Positions 7,917 through 15,497 of a DNA stretch of 22,352 nucleotides are shown here, piece by piece. This DNA is from DTDX01 sp964608455 (lineage in GTDB: Archaea; Thermoproteota; Bathyarchaeia; 40CM-2-53-6; DTDX01), in contig CAZSNM010000018.1 in the NCBI GenBank assembly GCA_964608455.1, forward strand, positions 1 through 22,352, read 5' to 3'. The translations under genes and the position numbers were made by a program. The notes below the pieces were generated by a model. That model searched no databases and was not told the origin of the DNA. It saw only the letters and a program-made list of their open reading frames with translations. Each line of letters begins with the position of its first letter. The first letter of the stretch is position 1.

Positions 7917-8630
7917 TTAGCTTCTTGAAGGTAACTTTCCCTCTTTAAAGAAGGAAAAAACCCTTAAAGTTTTATTTCCCAAAATTGTTAAAAAAGCAAA
8001 GTTTCCAATGGCATGTAAAGTATCAAAGGGTAAACCTTGAATTTCAGCTATAATAAAGGTTGTTAAGGTTATAGGGTAAAGATAAGAGTACCAAAACCAT
8101 ATATTCATTATAAAGCCATAAAAGTAACCTGCTATAACTCCTATAAACCCAAGCTTCCAACGAAAAATTTTAGAAGAATTAAAATTTAATAATCCAGCTA
8201 AACCTCCAATAAGACCCCAAGCGTACATTTGTAAAGGTGTCCAAGGTCCATGCCCTAAAATGAAATTTGAAATTAAAGGAGTTAAAGCCCCTATAAAAAA
8301 TCCTATATGAGATCCAAAAGCTATTCCTGAACAAATAATAAGGTAAGTGCAGGGATTAACATTTGGTAAAGGAGCAAAAGGAATTCTTAACAAAGCAGTT
8401 AAAGCTCCCAAAGCAATAGTTAAACTTATAATTCTTGAATTCAAACAATGATTTTTAAAATCTATAATCAAGCTAATAATTGTTATTGCTATTATAATAG
8501 TAGAGATTAAACCCCATTTTTCTATAAGAGGGTTTACACCTAAAAAAGCTAAAGGTAAAGGTAAAACTATTAAAAGAAAGGATAATGAAAAAATTAAGAA
8601 AAGAATTAGTTTGTTTGATTTTTTACTCAA
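7917..8630 (-). CDS. ECF-type transporter substrate-binding (S) component, probable corrinoid uptake
   Basis: 237 residues with about six hydrophobic segments. The centre carries ECF S-component features: IPFAPLPNVNPCTYLIICSG (about 82-101), then AFGSHIGFFIGALTPLISNF and GHGPWTPLQMYAWGLIGGLAG. The GPWTPxQMxAWGLxG signature belongs to a family of vitamin S components. S components bind the vitamin and work with an energizing module (T protein plus two ABC ATPases); none of those is in the window, so the module must be encoded elsewhere and may be shared. The S component alone does not fix the substrate. Two transcobalamin-like proteins upstream in the same operon point to cobalamin or another corrinoid. 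The start is 13 nt downstream of the previous gene's stop, so the gene is co-transcribed. Alternatives are another vitamin or a metal-chelate substrate. Confidence 0.8.
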   Translation of the reverse strand: MSKKSNKLILFLIFSLSFLLIVLPLPLAFLGVNPLIEKWGLISTIIIAITIISLIIDFKNHCLNSRIISLTIALGALTALLRIPFAPLPNVNPCTYLIICSGIAFGSHIGFFIGALTPLISNFILGHGPWTPLQMYAWGLIGGLAGLLNFNSSKIFRWKLGFIGVIAGYFYGFIMNIWFWYSYLYPITLTTFIIAEIQGLPFDTLHAIGNFAFLTILGNKTLRVFSFFKEGKLPSRS

Positions 8631-8643
8631 TTTAAAACCCTTT

Positions 8644-9591
8644 TTAAATGTTTTCAGTTGGAACCATTAAAATTTCATTGTTTGCAACAATTAAACCAAA
8701 AGAATATTTATAGTTTTGAAGGTTAAGAAGGAGGTTTGCTGCTTTCCTTATAGATTCAACATCTGTACCTGAAATAAGCAATATTATATTTTCGCATGCC
8801 ATATTCCCTTTTGGATTCCAAATGTTTTGCGTAACCTGAATGAAACCTGCCTTTAAATATTGCTTATTGACATATTTGTTTGATTCAATTAAAATTCCTT
8901 CTTTAAAATAAAGTTGAAAACCAATTTTTTCATGAATTTTATTAAGCTCTAAAACAATTTTATCATCCGGTTTAGATAAAATTATAAGGTTATAACGGGA
9001 TTTATCATTTTCAGAAAGCATTTCGATTGATAAAGTTTTTGATTTAACATTAAATTGCATTAATTGATTTTTTATTTCTTCAGCTTCATTAAAAAATTCT
9101 TTTTGAAAAACAATTAGTGTAGAAGTAGCTTTACCCTTATATCCATTAATAAGAGCATATGGATAAGAAACCAATGTTGCTGTTGAAATAAAAGCGTTTT
9201 CCCAACGATGATAATCCCATTGAATAAAATCATTGTTAAATAAAATGTATGTTGAAGCACCTTCTTTAGCTAAAAACCCATTAACATAAAAAAACCAGTC
9301 GTAAGGTTCTTTAGGATAAGTTGATTTAATTCCATTAATACCTACTACAAATCCTCCTCCATAAGCTGTTTCAACATCAGCTATCATTTTAAGCGCATCT
9401 AAAGCTGAAGTCCCTAAGGTTACTGTTAACTTTTTTTCAATAAGAATTTCTTTACCAAAATTTTTTGTAACAGCAATATAAACTGAAATTAAGCTTGCAC
9501 TTTTTGAAAAATTTTGAGTTGAATAAAAATAGAGTATAGTTGAAGCTATTAAAATTAAGATTATAGTTAAGCATGCAAGTTTCCTTTTCAT
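8644..9591 (-). CDS. Membrane-tethered DUF4430 protein with an S-layer-like C-terminal domain
   Basis: 315 residues. Residues 6-25 are hydrophobic (LACLTIILILIASTILYFYS) with little cleavage signal, so an N-terminal membrane tether is likely. Residues 33-135 are a DUF4430 domain, the beta domain also found in transcobalamin and intrinsic factor: VTLGTSALDALKMI, YGGGFVVGINGI, PYDWFFYVNG (the conserved W-x-x-x-N motif) and FIQWDYHRWE. From about 150 onward there are alternating strands and helices with YNLIILSKPDD and ENIILLISGTDVESIRKAANL. These resemble the NLILIGGP and AGTD-x-GT-x-AA patterns of archaeal S-layer-type domains, which is inference. The start overlaps the upstream gene's stop by 4 nt (ATGA), so translation is coupled. 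It may hand ligand from the large surface proteins to the ECF S component. Confidence 0.8.
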   Translation of the reverse strand: MKRKLACLTIILILIASTILYFYSTQNFSKSASLISVYIAVTKNFGKEILIEKKLTVTLGTSALDALKMIADVETAYGGGFVVGINGIKSTYPKEPYDWFFYVNGFLAKEGASTYILFNNDFIQWDYHRWENAFISTATLVSYPYALINGYKGKATSTLIVFQKEFFNEAEEIKNQLMQFNVKSKTLSIEMLSENDKSRYNLIILSKPDDKIVLELNKIHEKIGFQLYFKEGILIESNKYVNKQYLKAGFIQVTQNIWNPKGNMACENIILLISGTDVESIRKAANLLLNLQNYKYSFGLIVANNEILMVPTENI

Positions 9592-11711
9592 TTATAAAGT
9601 TTCACCCTTCTTCTTATTAATGTATAAGCCATAGTTAAAGCGATAAATGTTAAAAGCAATGCTGAAGAAGAAAACTCTGGAATTGGAACTCCAACTCCAA
9701 TATAAATTATGTCGCTTCTTACATATTGATCATCTGGAGTTGAACCCCATTTTTCAGCGTAAATTTGATACACTTTTTTTTCAGTAAATGTAACAGTTAC
9801 TTTCCCTTCATTATCAGTAACATAAGAATCATTAACATGAACTGTTGCTCCTGGAAGTGGGTGCCATTCACCAGTTAAATCATCTCTATATTTTACTATG
9901 ATAGTAAGCGATTCACCTACATCAATTTCAAGTTTTAAAGGTTGAATTTCAATTTTTAATGGTTTAACTTTGTCTGTTCCCCAATAAATCAAGATTTCAT
10001 CTAAAGAATGAATTTTAAAGTTGTTGATTGCAGTATTTCCTAGAACATAGTTGACTCTATAAAGCCATCCATAAGCTCCTTCAGCTTTATGCCCATTAAT
10101 AGAATCTACATAAAAACCTAAATCAGGATACCATTGGTCTGAAACAGTATATGTAAAACCTCCAAGCTTTGAGGCTTCATTTAAAATTGCTAAAACATTA
10201 TCCCCAGGAATAATATATGATTTACCGCTGTTATAGCATGTAATAGTTGTTGAAAGGGGAATTTCAATCCAACCACGCCAAACCGTTCCAGAAACATCTT
10301 CAATTCTAATATAAACTTGATTTTTTGTTGCGGTTTGAGTGGTTGAGGATTGAGTTGGAGAACTTGTGTAAAAAGAGGTTAATGTTGTTGTGGTTGTTAA
10401 TTGAATTGTAAAAGACTCTTGAATTGGGTAAAATTTTCCCAAAAAAGCTGGAATTGCATATGCAGTCCACCATGCGCTTCCACTTTGACCTTGCGCATAA
10501 CTGAATGAACCATCTGAATTTTGAAAGCTTAAAAGAATATCTACCGGGCTTTTACCATTTTTTATCCAATCTGAACTTGTTGGGTTTACACCTGCAGCTA
10601 CAAGAGCCATTATTCCCCAAGCATTTGAAGCAGCATTAACTTCGCCCATATAAGTAAATCCTCCATTAGGGCTGAGCTGGCTTTTTAAATAGTTTAAAGC
10701 ATTAAGAATTAATGGGGATTGATTACTTTCACCGGCGGATATTAAAGCCATTATTGCTGCTGATGTATCATCAACATCGCTTGCACCACCAACATTCCAG
10801 CTCCATCCACCATCGGGATTTTGATGATTTTTAATAAATGATGCTGCAGATTGAATTTTAAAATCGCTTTTAGAAACCCCAGCAGATCTCAAAGCCATAA
10901 TAGCCCAAAAATCATCGTTAAGCATTGCTTCATCCCCAAATTGGTCATTACGAAAAGTTGCTTCAAGCAAAGCAATATAATCTATTCCTCCAATGTCTCT
11001 AGGGTTTTCATGAGCAGCTGTTAAGGCAAGAATAAATTTTGAAAGGTCTGTAGCTTTAGTTTGATCAAGTTGATTCCTATTATCAATAATATAATCAACT
11101 ATTGAGTGAGTGTTTTTTCTAAAGTTATGTGGATCATAACCTGCTGAAGCTATAGCCATAACAGTCCAGCAGCTAATATGGAATCCTCCAATGCTCCCGC
11201 TTGAATCCTGCACATTTTTAAGATAATTAAGAGCGTTAACTATTTCTGGATCTGAAGGTTTAAATGGAAAAGCTTTACCCGTTAAAGAAGTTGTTGCAGT
11301 TTCACTTAACTGATAAATAACTTTAACGTTAACTATCATTCCAGCTTCAATATTTGAGTTTGCAGCAACACCCTTCACATAAAGGTTTATATTTAAATTT
11401 ATTTTATTTGAGTCTTTAGTTGGATCATAAGCAACAGTAACTTTTCGGTTTTCCCCAGGATTAAGAAGAAAATTGTTAATGCTAAAAGAGAATAAAGATT
11501 GATATTGAGCATCGAAATATAAAGTATACTGGGCGGGTGTATCTCCGGTATTAAAAACCCATAAATCCTTTTGAATTATCGAGTTTGAAATTACTATATA
11601 TTCTAGTTGTGACGGGTTAACACCTATGCCTACACCGAAAACTGTTTTAATGCTAGAAAAAAGCATTATTAAAAATAATAAAGATATTAAAGATTTCATA
11701 ACCTTTCTCAT
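9588..11711 (-). CDS. Surface-anchored transcobalamin-like protein (alpha/alpha barrel + DUF4430 + PEF-CTERM-like anchor)
   Basis: 707 residues. The signal peptide is about 1-26 (SLISLLFLIMLFSSIKTVFG), followed by an Ig-like/COG1361-type domain at 27-135. At 155-428 lie six-hairpin prenyltransferase/squalene-cyclase-type repeats (ALNYLKNVQDSSGSIGGF, SFIKNHQNPDGGWSW, YLKSQLSPNGGF, SFQNSDGSFSY), each followed by a helix such as AAIMALISAG. A Thr/Ser-rich linker spans 436-463. The DUF4430 domain is 465-580 (NVLAILNEASKLGGFTY, GYGW-type motif YGWLYRVNYV). A further Ig-like domain is 590-672, then PIPEFS (677-682), a membrane helix and RRRVK at the end. The final tripartite signal is the PEF-CTERM type handled by archaeosortases. 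An alpha/alpha barrel joined to a beta domain is how transcobalamin and intrinsic factor clamp cobalamin. ATG start with AAGGTGA at 11718-11724. Confidence 0.85.
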   Translation of the reverse strand: MRKVMKSLISLLFLIMLFSSIKTVFGVGIGVNPSQLEYIVISNSIIQKDLWVFNTGDTPAQYTLYFDAQYQSLFSFSINNFLLNPGENRKVTVAYDPTKDSNKINLNINLYVKGVAANSNIEAGMIVNVKVIYQLSETATTSLTGKAFPFKPSDPEIVNALNYLKNVQDSSGSIGGFHISCWTVMAIASAGYDPHNFRKNTHSIVDYIIDNRNQLDQTKATDLSKFILALTAAHENPRDIGGIDYIALLEATFRNDQFGDEAMLNDDFWAIMALRSAGVSKSDFKIQSAASFIKNHQNPDGGWSWNVGGASDVDDTSAAIMALISAGESNQSPLILNALNYLKSQLSPNGGFTYMGEVNAASNAWGIMALVAAGVNPTSSDWIKNGKSPVDILLSFQNSDGSFSYAQGQSGSAWWTAYAIPAFLGKFYPIQESFTIQLTTTTTLTSFYTSSPTQSSTTQTATKNQVYIRIEDVSGTVWRGWIEIPLSTTITCYNSGKSYIIPGDNVLAILNEASKLGGFTYTVSDQWYPDLGFYVDSINGHKAEGAYGWLYRVNYVLGNTAINNFKIHSLDEILIYWGTDKVKPLKIEIQPLKLEIDVGESLTIIVKYRDDLTGEWHPLPGATVHVNDSYVTDNEGKVTVTFTEKKVYQIYAEKWGSTPDDQYVRSDIIYIGVGVPIPEFSSSALLLTFIALTMAYTLIRRRVKLYK

Positions 11712-11769
11712 TTTTATTCACCTTAAAATAATAAAAAATAGAGGGAAAATAAAAAATAAATTTATAGTT

Positions 11770-13716
11770 TTATGCGGGTTCTAACCAAAATGTTATTTTG
11801 CCGGTGTTTACTCCAATAACTGGTGTTGGATAATTTGTTGGAATTTGAAGCCTAACATAAATTGTTTTTGTTCCACCATGGCCTTCAATATCTTTTTTAC
11901 CATAGGAACGCCAGTGAACCCATGCTCCTTGGGATTCTTCAGCCAGCTGCAGGCAATCTTGAAATACAGTGCTTTCATAATCCACTACAGTAACGGAAAC
12001 TTTCGCATTAAAAGAACCTCCATTTACTAAATGTAAAGCGAATGCTTGACTTGTATCTCCAGGCCCCAATATTCCAAAATTAATTAAATTTGGAGATACC
12101 TCAATTGAAAGAGCTGGAATCAAAGTTACCTCAAGGTTTGAACTGTTTTCGCCTGCCCCTGGACAAACTGTTACTTGAATTTTTTCGCTTCTAACAAAAC
12201 CTTGCTTTTCAGCATAAACAATATAAGTGCCCTCTTTATAGAGCTTAATGATTGTTTTTCCAGTGGAGTTTGTTAAATAAGTTGTTGTATTAGCATAGAC
12301 AGTAGCATTTTCTAGAGAAAGCCAACTTCCAGTATTATCATTTAAGTATTCTACAGAAACTGTAAAAGGCTCGCCCTTCTGAACAATTGTTTTATCTATG
12401 GAGATTCTAGTAACTTTATAGCCCCATTCTCCATAATACCATAAAATATATGTGTGAGGTGGAGGAGGTGTTTCCACCTTATTTAATATAAATTGATCTG
12501 CGCTATAGGAGCCTGTAGTATAATAATTAACTCTAAAAAGCCAACCTTTTAACCCTGAAGCGGTTTCACCAGCAATGGAAGATACATAAGCTAGACCATA
12601 GCTGTAATCGACGATGTAAGCGAATCCACCCTTTTTTGAAGCTGCATCGAGAGCACCAAGAACAGTTGGTTCAGCATAGTAATGGGGTACTCCATTTTTA
12701 TCGGTTATGTTTGACCACGCAACAAAAACTTCGCCACTCCAAATTGTGGAGTATTGCCCTTCTACTCGAATATTCACTTTTACACCTTTAATAACTGGGT
12801 ATGGTTTTCCTAAAAGGGCTGGAATTGCATATGCAGTTGTCCAAACACTTGGAGAATTGCTCCAATCATTAAAGGAACCATCTGGATTTCGATATGTTAA
12901 AAGATGATCTACAGGGTTTTTCCCATCAACTGTCCAATCTGAACTTGTTGGGTCTTGCCCTGCAGCTACTATTGCTTGAATAGCCCATGAATCTGTCTCA
13001 GCACTATATCCCCAGCCTGAATTAAAACCTCCAGTAGAATCTTGAGTTGATTTAACATAGTTGAGAGCCTTAACTATAGATTCGGATTGTGGTGGTTCGC
13101 CAGCAGATATTAAAGCCATTATTGCTGCTGCAGTACTATCTACATCAGGTCCATAAGTAGCATTAACATCAAAGCTCCATCCGCCTGAAGCAGTTTGATG
13201 ATTCTTAATAAATGATATAGAGTTTTGAATTTTAGGATCATCTTTATAAATACCAGCGGATATTAAAGCCATTACCGCCCAAAAATCATCATTTAAAAGT
13301 GTTGGGTCGCCAAATTGAGTTCCATCATAAAATGATTCAAGTTTAGCGATTAAGTCAACACCATTTATGCTTCTTGGATCTTCTCCAGCTGCCACCATAG
13401 ATAATATAAATCTGCTGTAATCATTACATGTTAATAACGCATTTATATTGTTTTTAAGGTATTGAACTATGGAAACTTCATTTTTAACCCATTTATTAGG
13501 ATCGTCTCCTGAAGCAGCTATTGCCATAACAACCCAAGAGGAAATTGCAAAAGAACCTATTGAACCATCAGGGTTTTGTTGATTTCGCAACCAATCTAAT
13601 GATGACTGAATTTCTGTTTTGCTGTATGGATAGGCTTGGGCAATGCCTGTTGAATATATGGAGGCGCTGATAATGCTAAGTAGTATAAGAACTATTAAAA
13701 GAGATGCTTTCTTCAA
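11770..13716 (-). CDS. Secreted transcobalamin-like protein (alpha/alpha barrel + DUF4430 + two beta domains)
   Basis: 648 residues. The signal peptide is about 1-28 (ending GIAQA). The alpha/alpha barrel at 34-305 is built of squalene-cyclase/prenyltransferase-like repeats (SLDWLRNQQNPDGSIGSF, SFIKNHQTASGGWSF, ALNYVKSTQDSTGGF, HLLTYRNPDGSF). DUF4430 at 312-430 includes TVLGALDAASKKGGFAYIV, GLKGWLFRVNYYT and YILWYYGEWGY. An Ig-like domain (440-518) and a terminal beta-sandwich (528-648, INFGILGPGDTSQAFALHLV) follow. Unlike the next gene it has no C-terminal membrane helix or sorting signal, so it is probably released or held non-covalently. The barrel shares whole segments with its neighbour (DDFWAVMALISAG versus DDFWAIMALRSAG), so the pair arose by duplication. 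TTG start at 13716 with GGGAGGG at 13733-13727. First gene of the operon. Its ligand is inferred to be a corrinoid from domain architecture. Confidence 0.85.
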   Translation of the reverse strand: MKKASLLIVLILLSIISASIYSTGIAQAYPYSKTEIQSSLDWLRNQQNPDGSIGSFAISSWVVMAIAASGDDPNKWVKNEVSIVQYLKNNINALLTCNDYSRFILSMVAAGEDPRSINGVDLIAKLESFYDGTQFGDPTLLNDDFWAVMALISAGIYKDDPKIQNSISFIKNHQTASGGWSFDVNATYGPDVDSTAAAIMALISAGEPPQSESIVKALNYVKSTQDSTGGFNSGWGYSAETDSWAIQAIVAAGQDPTSSDWTVDGKNPVDHLLTYRNPDGSFNDWSNSPSVWTTAYAIPALLGKPYPVIKGVKVNIRVEGQYSTIWSGEVFVAWSNITDKNGVPHYYAEPTVLGALDAASKKGGFAYIVDYSYGLAYVSSIAGETASGLKGWLFRVNYYTTGSYSADQFILNKVETPPPPHTYILWYYGEWGYKVTRISIDKTIVQKGEPFTVSVEYLNDNTGSWLSLENATVYANTTTYLTNSTGKTIIKLYKEGTYIVYAEKQGFVRSEKIQVTVCPGAGENSSNLEVTLIPALSIEVSPNLINFGILGPGDTSQAFALHLVNGGSFNAKVSVTVVDYESTVFQDCLQLAEESQGAWVHWRSYGKKDIEGHGGTKTIYVRLQIPTNYPTPVIGVNTGKITFWLEPA

Positions 13717-13753
13717 TTGAGTGTTTCCCTCCCAATTAACAATATTAGGATAT

Positions 13754-13785
13754 TTTTCCTATAATAGGAAAATTTTCCTATAAAT
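13754..13785 (-). promoter_or_regulatory. Triple TTTTCCTAT operator-like array over the promoter of the DUF4430/ECF operon
   Basis: Three copies of a 9-nt half-site abut: TTTTCCTAT at 13754-13762, its exact inverted copy ATAGGAAAA at 13764-13772 and TTTTCCTAT again at 13773-13781. The first two form a perfect inverted repeat around one base. The second and third contain the 14-nt palindrome AGGAAAATTTTCCT (13767-13780). On the minus strand TTTATAGG (13785-13778) is a TATA-like element, which puts the expected transcript start inside the array. Binding there would block transcription. A second imperfect dyad (TTGTTAA 13785-13791, TTAACAA 13805-13811) lies just upstream. Confidence 0.65.
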
Positions 13786-13850
13786 TGTTAATAAAGTTTT
13801 TTATTTAACAAAATTTAGTTAGAAGTTCAAAAAGTTGGAGTTTTTGATTG

Positions 13851-13858
13851 TTTATATA
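13851..13858 (+). promoter_or_regulatory. TATA box of the DUF4443 regulator gene
   Basis: TTTATATA at 13851-13858 is a consensus archaeal TATA element about 61-68 nt before ATG 13919. It would leave a leader of roughly 35-40 nt containing AAGGAT (13908-13913) as ribosome binding site. Confidence 0.55.
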
Positions 13859-13918
13859 GTCTTTAACAGATAAATTTAAAGTATAGCAAAACCAAAAATA
13901 ATTATTTAAGGATTTGAT

Positions 13919-14518
13919 ATGAATGAACAAAAGTTCATTAAAGAAGTTTTAGCATTGTTATGGATTAATAGGTATGGTGTTTTAGGCAGGTATAGATTAA
14001 GAAAACTGCTTGATTTAACAGAGGGAGTAACGCGGGGTCTCCTTAAAAAACTCTCAAATGAAGGCTTAGTGAAAGCTGAAGGGGGAAGGGGGTTCTCGCT
14101 TACGCGAAAGGGACTAGAAAACCTTAAACAAAAATTGAAAGAACTTAACATAAAAGAAATTAAAGAGATTGATATAGATGAATTAAAAACTTCAGGTGAA
14201 AGCGTAGTAATCCATTTAAGAAATCTTGAACATAATGTTCGTAATGGATTAGAGCAAAGAGATGCAGCTGTAAAAGCTGGCGCTAATGGCGCTACAACTT
14301 TAATTTTTAAAAATGGAGTTTTATATATTCCTTTTAACTTTAAAAAGCCTGAGGAGTTGCCAAAAAAATTATCACGAATGCTTATGGATCAATTTAATTT
14401 GAAGGATGGGGATGTTCTTATAATTGGTTTCGGGAGAGATAGAGCAAAAGCGCTTGAAGGAGCCCTTGCAGCTTCTCTTTATACTTTAAGAGTTTCCTCT
14501 TTAAGAGGCAATTCCTAA
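13919..14518 (+). CDS. DUF4443-type winged-helix transcriptional regulator
   Basis: 199 residues. Residues 5-70 form a winged helix-turn-helix: LALLWINRYGVLGRYRLRKL and LDLTEGVTRGLLKKLSNEGL as the helices, and VKAEGGRGFSLTRKG as the wing. The C-terminal half (80-199) has an alpha/beta pattern with HLRNLEHNVRNGLEQRDAAVKAG, GATTLIFKNGVLYIPF and DGDVLIIGFGRDRAKALEGAL. This matches the archaeal DUF4443 family of predicted regulators, whose second domain may sense a ligand. It is transcribed divergently from the DUF4430/ECF operon across a 202-nt gap holding the TTTTCCTAT array, so it is the natural candidate to bind that array. That link is inference. ATG 13919 has a weak AAGGAT site. It converges on the PriS-like gene. 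Confidence 0.8.
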   Translation: MNEQKFIKEVLALLWINRYGVLGRYRLRKLLDLTEGVTRGLLKKLSNEGLVKAEGGRGFSLTRKGLENLKQKLKELNIKEIKEIDIDELKTSGESVVIHLRNLEHNVRNGLEQRDAAVKAGANGATTLIFKNGVLYIPFNFKKPEELPKKLSRMLMDQFNLKDGDVLIIGFGRDRAKALEGALAASLYTLRVSSLRGNS

Positions 14519-14540
14519 AAAAAGGATACTTACGCGTTTT

Positions 14541-15467
14541 TTAATCTTTAAGGAAATCTTGTTTTTCAACGTTTAAGCGTATTAACTTAAGTATTTGCTT
14601 ATCTAAAGGTGGATGTTTTCTTCGTTTATTTTTAGTTTTAAAATATGGGTATTCACCTATGTAATTGTAAGCTTTTAAAGCTAGTTCATCAGCTTCTCCA
14701 ACAATATAGTTTTTCCAGTTTTCAAAATGCTTAAATTGATTAACATTTGCATCTTCATATGGGTTAAAACTTTCTAGTTCATTTGGGTTTAAACAAACTG
14801 AAACTTTATCTACTTTTCTATGAATTGATAATGGTGCGACGAAAAGCCTTTGAATATCAATTTCATTATCCACCCTTAAAGATTCAGCTTTAAACTTTAA
14901 GGTTATCTCAGCTATTTTTTCAGCAAGCTTCTCTTTAACATATTCTACTATGCTCCAAGCTAAACTTAAAGGATTATATTTGCTTCGAAGCTCTTCAGAA
15001 ATAGCATATGGATGAATATGAATATGTGCTCCTCTACCACTGAATTTAATGAAAAAGGATTTTTCTATTCCATTGGATTCAAGCATAGAAATTATTTCTA
15101 AAATTATTTGAATGGTTGCATTCCATTTATCTACTGAATTATCTATATCCCATGTAGGCATGCAAGCTTTTAAATTAGCTTCATTAAGCGCATCCTCGCT
15201 TTTACTTAATTGCTTATAAATATTTGCTGTAGCATAAATTGTTCTTGGCTTTAGTTTAGAAAAACCTAAAATTAAATTTTTAACATTAAAAGGATGAATA
15301 ATTTGAAGGGGTTTACCAGATTTAAAATACCTAACTAAAATTTGTTTATTATCTTTTTTGCTTATAGCTTCACAATGTAACCCAACCCATTTTTCTTTAC
15401 AAAAAAAGGCTATTTCAGATTGAACTAAAGGATTGCTATAATGCATTAAAATATTTTTAAATTCCAT
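14541..15467 (-). CDS. PriS-like archaeo-eukaryotic primase (AEP) superfamily protein
   Basis: 308 residues from ATG 15467; a TTG two codons upstream (15473) is also possible and neither has a clear Shine-Dalgarno. The catalytic pattern of primase small subunits is visible. Motif I is WDID (Asp107, Asp109), the metal ligands. Motif II is SGRGAHIHIH (143-152), the nucleotide-binding S-x-G-x-G-x-H type. Motif III is in DNEIDIQRLFVAPLSIHRK, with Asp204, RL and the PxSxH segment ending at His216, as in PriS. The N-terminal 100 residues and the basic tail (KNKRRKHPP) are unlike canonical PriS, and no zinc-binding cluster is seen, so this is probably a second, divergent primase/polymerase and not the replicative PriS. 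It lies 30 nt after the KaiC-like ATPase gene, implying shared function in DNA repair or another nucleic-acid process. Confidence 0.8.
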   Translation of the reverse strand: MEFKNILMHYSNPLVQSEIAFFCKEKWVGLHCEAISKKDNKQILVRYFKSGKPLQIIHPFNVKNLILGFSKLKPRTIYATANIYKQLSKSEDALNEANLKACMPTWDIDNSVDKWNATIQIILEIISMLESNGIEKSFFIKFSGRGAHIHIHPYAISEELRSKYNPLSLAWSIVEYVKEKLAEKIAEITLKFKAESLRVDNEIDIQRLFVAPLSIHRKVDKVSVCLNPNELESFNPYEDANVNQFKHFENWKNYIVGEADELALKAYNYIGEYPYFKTKNKRRKHPPLDKQILKLIRLNVEKQDFLKD

Positions 15468-15497
15468 TTTCAAATTTTATATTTTAAATTTAAAATT

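Noticed and set aside
11845..12030. Plus-strand frames inside the transcobalamin-like genes (also 12707-12907)
   Set aside because: Shadows of the coding strand without start signals.
13717..13918. Cobalamin riboswitch in front of the DUF4430/ECF operon
   Set aside because: No B12-box-like sequence and too little room between the likely transcript start and TTG 13716; the short dyads fit protein operators better.
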